Assembly (NCBI GenBank): GCA_051294375.1
Contig: CM119264.1
Span: forward strand, 24,603,842-24,667,841
DNA from: Paraspadella gotoi
Taxonomy: Eukaryota > Chaetognatha
Length of the DNA stretch: 64,000 nt
Reading direction: 5' to 3'
Notes under the pieces: generated by a model
Database searches by the model: none
What the model saw: only the letters and a program-made list of their open reading frames with translations
What the model was told of the DNA's origin: nothing
Program-made: the position numbers and the translations under genes
Shown here: one piece after another, positions 57,681 to 64,000 of the stretch
Position numbering within the stretch: the stretch's first letter is position 1
Layout of the letters: each line of letters opens with the position of its first letter

Positions 57681-58109
57681 AGATATGAGCCCAATCAGTG
57701 TAAATCACTACCAGATGTTCTTCGCCGTGATTGATGACCCGTGGGGGCGGAAACTCGGGATCCGCGGGGACGAAATCACAACGAGAAATCTTTCCGCTCG
57801 GGAGTGGAAGAAGGAGAAGAGAAGGAGAGGATGAAAGAGAAGGGGAAAGAGAAAGAGGAAGAAAGAGAAAGAGAAATAGAAGGAGAGCAAAAAGAAAAAG
57901 GTAAAAAAAGGAGTAGAAGAAGATTCATTTCTTTGAGGAAGTAGGATATCTTTAGGAATGATCTTACTTAGAAACAAAAGGGATCATGAATTTAAACTTT
58001 AGAAGATTCATTTTGAATTGAAATTCACATGAGAGAAATCCTGAATTAAAAACAGATTCGAGGAAAGGAAAGGAAGGTCCAATTTCCCTAGAGAGAGAGA
58101 GAGAGATTT

Positions 58110-58141
<32 letters not shown>

Positions 58142-59065
58142 GAGAGAGAGAGGAGAGAGAGAGAGATATTTTTCGTTGCAAGATTTTAAGTAGATTTGGG
58201 AAGGAGATTTGGAAGGAGATTTGGAAGGAGATTTACAAGGGATAATGAACTGATTGGGAGCAGACTATTCATCCCCGTCACCAGAAACTGAAGACCGTGA
58301 TCGCCGTGACACAGTGACACGAACTCGGCAATTCAGTGACACGACGTCACGAGACCCCAGTCGTTTTGAATACGACGAGTTACTGCTGACGCGAGTTAAA
58401 TTATTAATTTTCAATTTTCTATTAATCGCTTTTCATCACGAGAAATTCAATTCAGGCGGACTTAATTCATTATTTATTTTTTGACTAAATTATATTCATG
58501 AATGGTACAACCAATATAATTATTTGTTTAATGTACAAGGGAGTTAGGAATTACACAATATTGCCGTACATTGACGGACAAACTACGTCAGTGCCATAAA
58601 GGAGTATTTTTTACTACTTCCGATTAAAATACTGAATAATTTGTGTTGGTCGATTGATTTTTTGTGGAAGCACAATCGGTCGTCGTCGTTTTCGTCGTCC
58701 GTAGTCGATCGTCATCGTCCATGCATTCGATATTTTTCCACGCGAGTCTCCTGGACCTCACATCAACTGTGACTGTGAGCTCGTGGAGTCGAGGATCATC
58801 TTGACCATCCTAAGAACAAGGGAGACAGTATCCATTCCGATTGGGAATCAAGATGGGAGTCACAGATGGAATAATTTCACGAATTACAATCGGGGTGACA
58901 ATCGGAAATGCAAAGGGAGATTTGAAATTCTCCGGAAAGAGCAAGACGACGAAGGACGAAAATTGTCTTTTCCGGCCATCGATCCATCGATTCTTCGTTT
59001 GACCACGACGATTGATGTTGAAGCGATGACGACAGACGATGGACGACGCGATGACGACGATCTGA

Positions 59066-59289
59066 AGTAGAAAATGGAAATATATTCGATTAGACTGGAC
59101 GATTCCACTTATAGATTTTTAGGACAAAACAGCTTGGTTTTTCGGTAAGAATTGATAGCAATATAATTTTTAGACTACCTTATTTTTTTTCTTCGAGTTT
59201 TGCGGCACCTATGAGCTTGGCTGAGGTGGCTAGGGTCCTATAGCCCGAGCTACGCCAAGTCAAACAAGGTCATCAAAATTAGGAGAGAG

Positions 59290-59320
<31 letters not shown>

Positions 59321-59354
59321 AGAGAGAGAGAGAGAGTAGAGAAGAGAGAGAGAG
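59066..59354. other. Unique spacer ending in (GA)n at a gap
   Basis: Holds the hairpin at 59216-59259, then GA-rich DNA (59281-59354) that runs into the gap. Confidence 0.7.
59216..59259 (+). ncRNA. Isolated 15-bp bulged hairpin, possible structured RNA
   Basis: CTTGGC pairs with GCCAAG, GTGGCT with AGCTAC (including G-U pairs), and GGG with CCC, around an 8-nt loop TCCTATAG. A TGAG bulge lies on the 5' side and there is one mismatch. It is GC-rich in AT-rich surroundings. It does not match any tRNA, snRNA or microRNA I can recall. Transcription is not shown by the sequence. Confidence 0.25.
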
Positions 59355-59379
59355 NNNNNNNNNNNNNNNNNNNNNNNNN
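59355..59379. other. Assembly gap, 25 N
   Basis: Fixed-size gap at the end of a GA tract. Confidence 0.99.
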
Positions 59380-60300
59380 AGTTTCTGTTTGGTTGTTGCC
59401 CAATCTTAACCTCAAGGGCAGACGAAATCGATTTTTTTTACGTTTCTCATTTTCCGGCTTCTGACTTTTCCGGATCCGACGATTTTTTCCCCCGTCGATT
59501 CTCCGTCCGGCGCCGGAGAAAAAATTCCGGAAAAGGGAAAGGGAATCGGCCGGAAAATCGTGGTGGAAAATCGTGGCGGCTGTATCGCGCCGAGCTCCTT
59601 TTATATTCATTGATTCTTCCCCGGGATATGAGAACGAGGCACGAGGTGTGGAATAAGAAAGGTTTGCCCTTACCCCACTCCCTACCTCTCTGCTAAGGAG
59701 TCCTAATAGGACGCATGGTTCTCTTGTTTGTTTGTTTACGTAGTATCTGTTAATATTCTTTTATTTACAAGTAACTACTTAAATTAATTATTAATTGTGT
59801 TTATATTATGACAACTTCCTTTCCAAAGGAGCCTTTGCCTGTCGACGGAACTCGAACGGTTGTCGTCATATTGATTATTAATTCTGAAAAAGTAAACAAA
59901 CAGGAGGCAATGGTATTAGGAAAAAGACTTGTACTGAAATGTAGTAGCGTAACTAAGGCAAAGTCTAGTAAGGTCGTTAATAAAATTATGAGGCTAAATT
60001 ATTTATATCTTTTTTTTTAACTTTTTTATTTCCCAAAACAACCTGTATTTTTTATTTGCAATGTAGCGTATTATTCGTCCCGCAGGAGCAGTTCAGTTTA
60101 ATACCTTAAAAGCGAATTTTACAAGTATATTGACGCGACCACTGGTTCTTTGTTTTTTACTTTTTTTTCCGCCTCCTTTCCAGACGCAAATACCCTTTCT
60201 TCTGTTTTTTGTTTTGTTTCGGTACGGTTGTTTTTTTGTTTTTTTGTCAAGATCTTTTCTCGATTTGCATACGGGAGTCGAACTCCTGTTTCTAAATTCA
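59380..60300. other. Unique sequence; no gene recognised
   Basis: The 59440-59590 part is rich in CCGG/CCGGAAAA words. A plus frame at 59808-60020 (70 residues) starts MTTSFPKEPLPVDGTRTVVV and is not repeat-derived. It has no domain I recognise, and its Lys-rich end stops in a T run. Coding status unknown. Confidence 0.45.
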
Positions 60301-60890
60301 TAACCGTTAATTATTTCCGCTTGGGTTTCCTCTTCCTCTTCCTCCTCCTCCTCCTCCTCCTCCCCTTCTCTTCCCCCCATTTCCAATCTCTCGTCCACCG
60401 GAACGACCATTCGACGATTTGTCAATTCGTCGGCCGCCAATTCGGCCGCCGAATCGAGCCGACACCGACCGACTTTGACCGACAAGGGATCGAATTCGAG
60501 CGAGACGCGATGATCTCGATCTTGACCCTCGAACGATGAGAGTCACGTGACGAGTCACGGTCCGAGGACTGTGAGTTGTCGTTGTCGTCGTTGTTGTAGA
60601 AGACGGGCCATGTCGACGAAAGTCAGTGGCAGCGGTTCGGTCGGCGCGTGACCGCCGGCAATTTGGGACTGGTGCGGGCGACGTTGCAGAAGGCGGCGAT
60701 GATAATCTCTGGCCAAAGTCGAAAAACCAAAATTCAAATCTCGACGAAGCCGGAAAAAAACAGAGCACCTTCCGCGGCCTTCCCCGGCGCGCGTATCGTG
60801 CGAAACTCCGCGGCCCGCGCTGTCTACCGCTCCTCCCCAAACTTAAACCGCGCCGGGAATGACAAAGAATTTTGGCGAAGCGCTTAGCGA
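60300..60890. promoter_or_regulatory. CpG-dense island with E-box palindrome
   Basis: About 600 bp with many CpG (TCGTCGGCC, GGCCGCC, GCGCGTATCGTGCG), free of long simple repeats except a CCTCCTCC run (60333-60363). It is open in several frames on both strands, the longest on minus (60307-60840, 177 residues, Arg/Gly/Ser-rich, unrecognised). Lack of stops follows from GC content, so I do not call a gene. It could be a promoter or first exon. Confidence 0.3.
60542..60551. promoter_or_regulatory. E-box palindrome GTCACGTGAC
   Basis: Third exact copy in the window, located within the CpG-dense island and followed 4 bp later by GTCACGG. Confidence 0.4.
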
Positions 60891-60959
60891 GAGAGGGTCG
60901 TATGTTTCATTTCTGCCTTTTCTTCCGTGGCATAAACAAGCATCAAAAGGACCCAGACG

Positions 60960-61187
60960 TAATCGCCTTTGGTTGGAGGGGGCTTGAAAAGGCGGTGGAG
61001 GAGAAAAAAAAAAAACTATAGGAACCCAGGGTTCCCCGGGTCGTCCCGGCTCACGAGAATAGAGAAAGTTTATTTGCTTCTTTTTGAACGGCGTCGGATA
61101 GTATGCCCACCAGAACTAGAGAACACGAGAACTAAAACCCAGAGGCCAAAATAAATGAAGTAAAGAAAGAAAAAAAAAAAAAAAAAA
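60960..61187 (+). mobile_element. Possible retrocopy 3' end: AATAAA then A18
   Basis: AATAAA at 61150-61155 is followed 14 bp later by an 18-A tract (61170-61187). Upstream 60960-61150 is unique and moderately GC-rich. The spacing fits a reverse-transcribed polyadenylated RNA. No target-site duplication or recognisable source is visible, and a chance A run is possible in this A-rich area. Confidence 0.25.
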
Positions 61188-61790
61188 CATATGGAACATA
61201 ATGGGGTTGTATTTTCCACGCTCGTTCCTAATTAACAATATTTTATCACATTATCATAATTTTGTATGAGATTTCTTAATATGGAAGAATATAGAGAAAA
61301 ATTGAAAATGGGTAAATAATAAACTACTAAATATAAAGAAACAAAAACACGTTATATTTTTTTTATTATTAATTTGTAAACTTTCTTTAAATGTTACACA
61401 GGCTGGCGGGCTATATAAGCTAGAAGAATGGTGCAATAATAACATTGGAAAAAGATAGAAAATAGAAGGATAGAATGAAATAAGATTATGCACACGAATG
61501 GATTAGAGAATTATAATAAGTTGCAACAGAATGAGAGAAAAATGAACAGGTGAATCATCGTTAAAGACACATATAAAAAGGCGTCGGGAAATATTACACA
61601 AATCAGCATAATACAATTTTCATTTACTAATCTCCAGAGACCAAAAATGAAGAGCAAATATATACTCCGTTAAAAAGTTTCTCTATTAAACTATAAATAT
61701 ATAAGAATATTATGTATTTAATTTTTAATCTTTTATCTTACTATTTAAGAAGCGTAAATAATTTTTTTGTTTTGAGATTAAAAATTTGAG
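61188..61790. other. AT-rich spacer; nothing recognised
   Basis: Ordinary AT-rich sequence without repeats or credible open frames. Confidence 0.5.
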
Positions 61791-63870
61791 GTGGGCCTTT
61801 TTATAAACTCCATATGTTAAGCCCCCCCAAACCTAAATAAAAAAGCTTAATCTCTTGTCGTCTTGTCGTCGCGCCAGATACGAAAATCTTGTCGCTCCTC
61901 TCCGTAACGTCTTGTTCTCGTTTCGTTTCTGTTTCTTTAGAATCGAACGGTTTTTTTAGTTCTCTTTTGTCTTAGTTTCTTTTGTTCGTTCTTGTTCGTT
62001 TTTTCTCGATACTATCATTTTCTTTTGTGTTTGGTGGTTATTTTATAAAAAAAGCCGGAGGACAACAAAAAAAAAGTTTCCCCCCCCAAAAAGTTTTCAT
62101 TCTCTTTTTCCCGGTCCCCTCTCACTTTTATCCCAAATTATTAAAATTTTTTTTAAAATAAGTTAACAAATACTGGTAAAATCAAGCACACAGAGAAAAA
62201 TTAAAATAACCTAACTAATTTTTTCTCCCCACCACCTCTCACCCATTAGCTAGAGGAGAATGTAGTTATGGAATTAATAAATGAGTTAAATTCAAGAGCG
62301 TCCAGGGATACAATCGTTGGCTAAAAGCACATCAATACTTTTAAAAAGGGGTTCCCAAAAACTTAAAAAAGGGAAAAAAAAGCAAAAGGGAAAAATAAAA
62401 GTTTAAAATTTTTTTTTTTTGGGGAATTTTCGGGACAACTAAGGGAATTTTTTCCCCGGAAAAAGAGAGCAAATAAAAGAGGAACACTAACCGCGGGAAA
62501 GACAGAAAGCAGCAAAAAAAGTTTTGAAGACAGAAGAAAAAATTATAAAAACGAAGATGGTCAGGTGGGAATTCGTGGGTAATACGGCGGGGAGAAAGAA
62601 AAAGAGAAAAAAAGAAGGAGAAGAGAGAGGAAGAAAAAAAAAACCCCGGGGGGAAAAGAAAAAAGGAAAGGGGAAAATGGGGAAATTTGAAAAAAAAAGA
62701 AAAAAAAAAAGGGGGAACCCAAAATTTATAGGAAAGCTTTAATGACGGGATAAAATGAAAAATTTGGAATTAAAATTTCAGGGGAGGGAGAAAAAGTTTT
62801 TTTGTTTTTATTTAGTGAGGGGTTGAGGTTGAAAAAGAAGGCGAAGAAAAAGAAGAAAAAAAAAAGGAGAGGGAGGAAAGGAGGGAGGAAAGAGAAAAGA
62901 GAAAAAGGCAGAGAAAGAAGAGAAAGAGAAAGAGAAAAAATTTGCGTTTAGCACCGCTACGAGAACGAGAGAGAGAGCCCTATCTTGAGAAAAGAAAAAA
63001 TTGTTATTTGATGAAGATGAGAGAGAAGTGAATTCCTGGGGGGTGGAGCGCATAAGGTGCACGGGAAAAATCCAAGAAATAAAACAGATTCCCCTTGCGG
63101 CCCCCCCCGCGCGGGCATCTCTTTTTGGTATATTGTTGTTTTCCTTTCTGAAAACACACCCGCCGCAACACTTCTTCTCTCTCCTCTATCATCCCATTAA
63201 AAGTTTTCGGCCACCCCTCCTTTTTGTTTGCGTTCCCCCCTACCAAAACATCTATCATACAAAAAAAAGGAAAAATTTTTGGGGCGTCGGCTGCACGAGA
63301 GAAGAGAATACGGGAAAAGAAGAAAAAAAAATAAAAGAAGGAAAAATACGGAAAAAATGAGAGATGGCAAGGAGGAAAACAAAAGTCAAATCAGAAAAAG
63401 ATTAACGGTCTTCAATTTAATAAATTTAATATCACCACTCTCAACTTTAATATCCTTACACACAGGAAAGGGGGGGAGGCTACAAGCTCGTGTGGCAAAC
63501 ACGACGAGAGACATAATAATCTTTAACTTACCGATATAAACAAACAAAAACACACAGAGAAAACCTTGCAGGCCAAGCCAAAACTTTAAGAAAGGAAAAA
63601 AAATTGATAAAAATAAAGAAAAGGAGAGAAAAGATTTAAGGGGGATTAGAAAGAGAGGAAAAAAGGGAAAAAAGAGGAAGGAAAAAAAAAAGAAAAGAAG
63701 AAAAAGAGGAAAGGGAAGGAGAAGGAGGGAAAATTCGCCAGCCCCCCACTGGTGCTCCCCGTTCCCCCCGGGAAAAGGGGTTTCCGTGGGGGGGGTGTGG
63801 GAAAAGGCTTGGGTTTTTTTTTTTGCCCCCCCCCACCCCATACCACGCTCACGGAATATTTGACCTCGGG
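61790..63870. other. Homopolymer-inflated, probably low-quality sequence
   Basis: Base runs are unusually common and long in all four letters (for example TTTTTTTTTTTGGGG, CCCCCCC, CCCCGGGGGGAAAA, G8). Purine-rich frames (62524-62742, 63636-63886) derive from these. The segment has no counterpart elsewhere in the window and no recognisable gene. Runs at 9590-9640 look similar on a small scale. Confidence 0.65.
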
Positions 63871-64000
63871 TCAAACTGCGGACCACGACTGGGGTTAACT
63901 CTTTTCGTTTTTGTCCTTAATCATCTTCGGGTCATCTGAATTCGTCGTTGTCGTCTATCTGTTATATGTTCGTTTTCTCTGTTTTTTTTATTCAATTTGA

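Larger units (their letters stand above)
51165..59065. repeat. Block C, copy 2 (~7.9 kb)
   Basis: Direct repeat of 43610-51165, joined to it within an ACG array with no N gap. It has more inserted bases than copy 1, chiefly in its first two thirds, for example extra single bases at 52620-52640 and 54160-54260. It ends in the ACG array at about 59020-59065 and continues into unique sequence. No gene is recognised. Confidence 0.92.

Noticed and set aside
60262-60300. tRNA-like T arm on the minus strand (CAGGAGTTCGACTCCCG)
   Set aside because: The T stem has a mismatch, and neither an acceptor stem nor an anticodon arm can be formed from neighbouring sequence.
60307-60840. 177-residue Arg/Gly-rich minus-strand protein
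   Set aside because: Four frames are open over the same CpG-rich stretch, which points to composition rather than selection. No domain recognised.

Overview
This is eukaryotic, intergenic-looking DNA, most likely from an invertebrate animal (an arthropod is my guess, low confidence). Three things point that way. No long open frame resembles a known protein. CpG is not depleted. Very long (CT/GA)n, (CTTT)n, (CTAT)n and (ACG/CGT)n microsatellites interrupt nearly every kilobase. No complete gene, tRNA gene or rRNA gene is recognisable. Most open frames here are translations of microsatellites, for example Leu/Ser or Arg/Glu runs from (CT)n and (GA)n, or Phe/Leu/Ser runs from (CTTT)n.

The layout is dominated by large near-identical duplications. 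Block A (1-3090 and 4930-7815), block B (30687-35074 and 35100-39175) and block C (about 43610-51165 and 51165-59065) each occur twice in direct orientation. The copies differ mainly by scattered single-base insertions and deletions, the signature of unpolished long-read consensus. They break inside simple repeats, and A and B are split by fixed-size gaps of 10 or 25 N. At least part of this is therefore probably assembly duplication. Block B1 carries an apparent 1.56-kb insertion with terminal inverted repeats that is missing from the second copy.

Smaller mobile DNA can be recognised. There is an 88-bp perfect fold-back containing a hammerhead-ribozyme-like core (6605-6812, degraded copy at 1765-1982, relict arm near 10402). 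A Tc1/mariner-like miniature element lies at 10494-11097, with a relative at 21908-22161. A 41-nt 3' half of a mature tRNA-Leu, CCA included, is flanked by 28-bp direct repeats (25470-25566). A roughly 240-bp-arm inverted repeat is centred at 28.25 kb. Several minisatellites (periods 9, 11, 12, 21, 33, 68 and 87 bp) fill other stretches.

The only gene-like signals are weak. Two alanine-rich open segments each start with ATG and end at a good 5' splice site in phase 0 (14623-14748 plus strand, 25001-25117 minus strand). There is also a CAG/GTGAGT donor at 24535, and three copies of the palindrome GTCACGTGAC (22422, 24296, 60542), the binding site of TFE/USF-type bHLH-ZIP factors. The last 2 kb (about 61.8-63.9 kb) is so rich in homopolymer runs that its base calls are doubtful.
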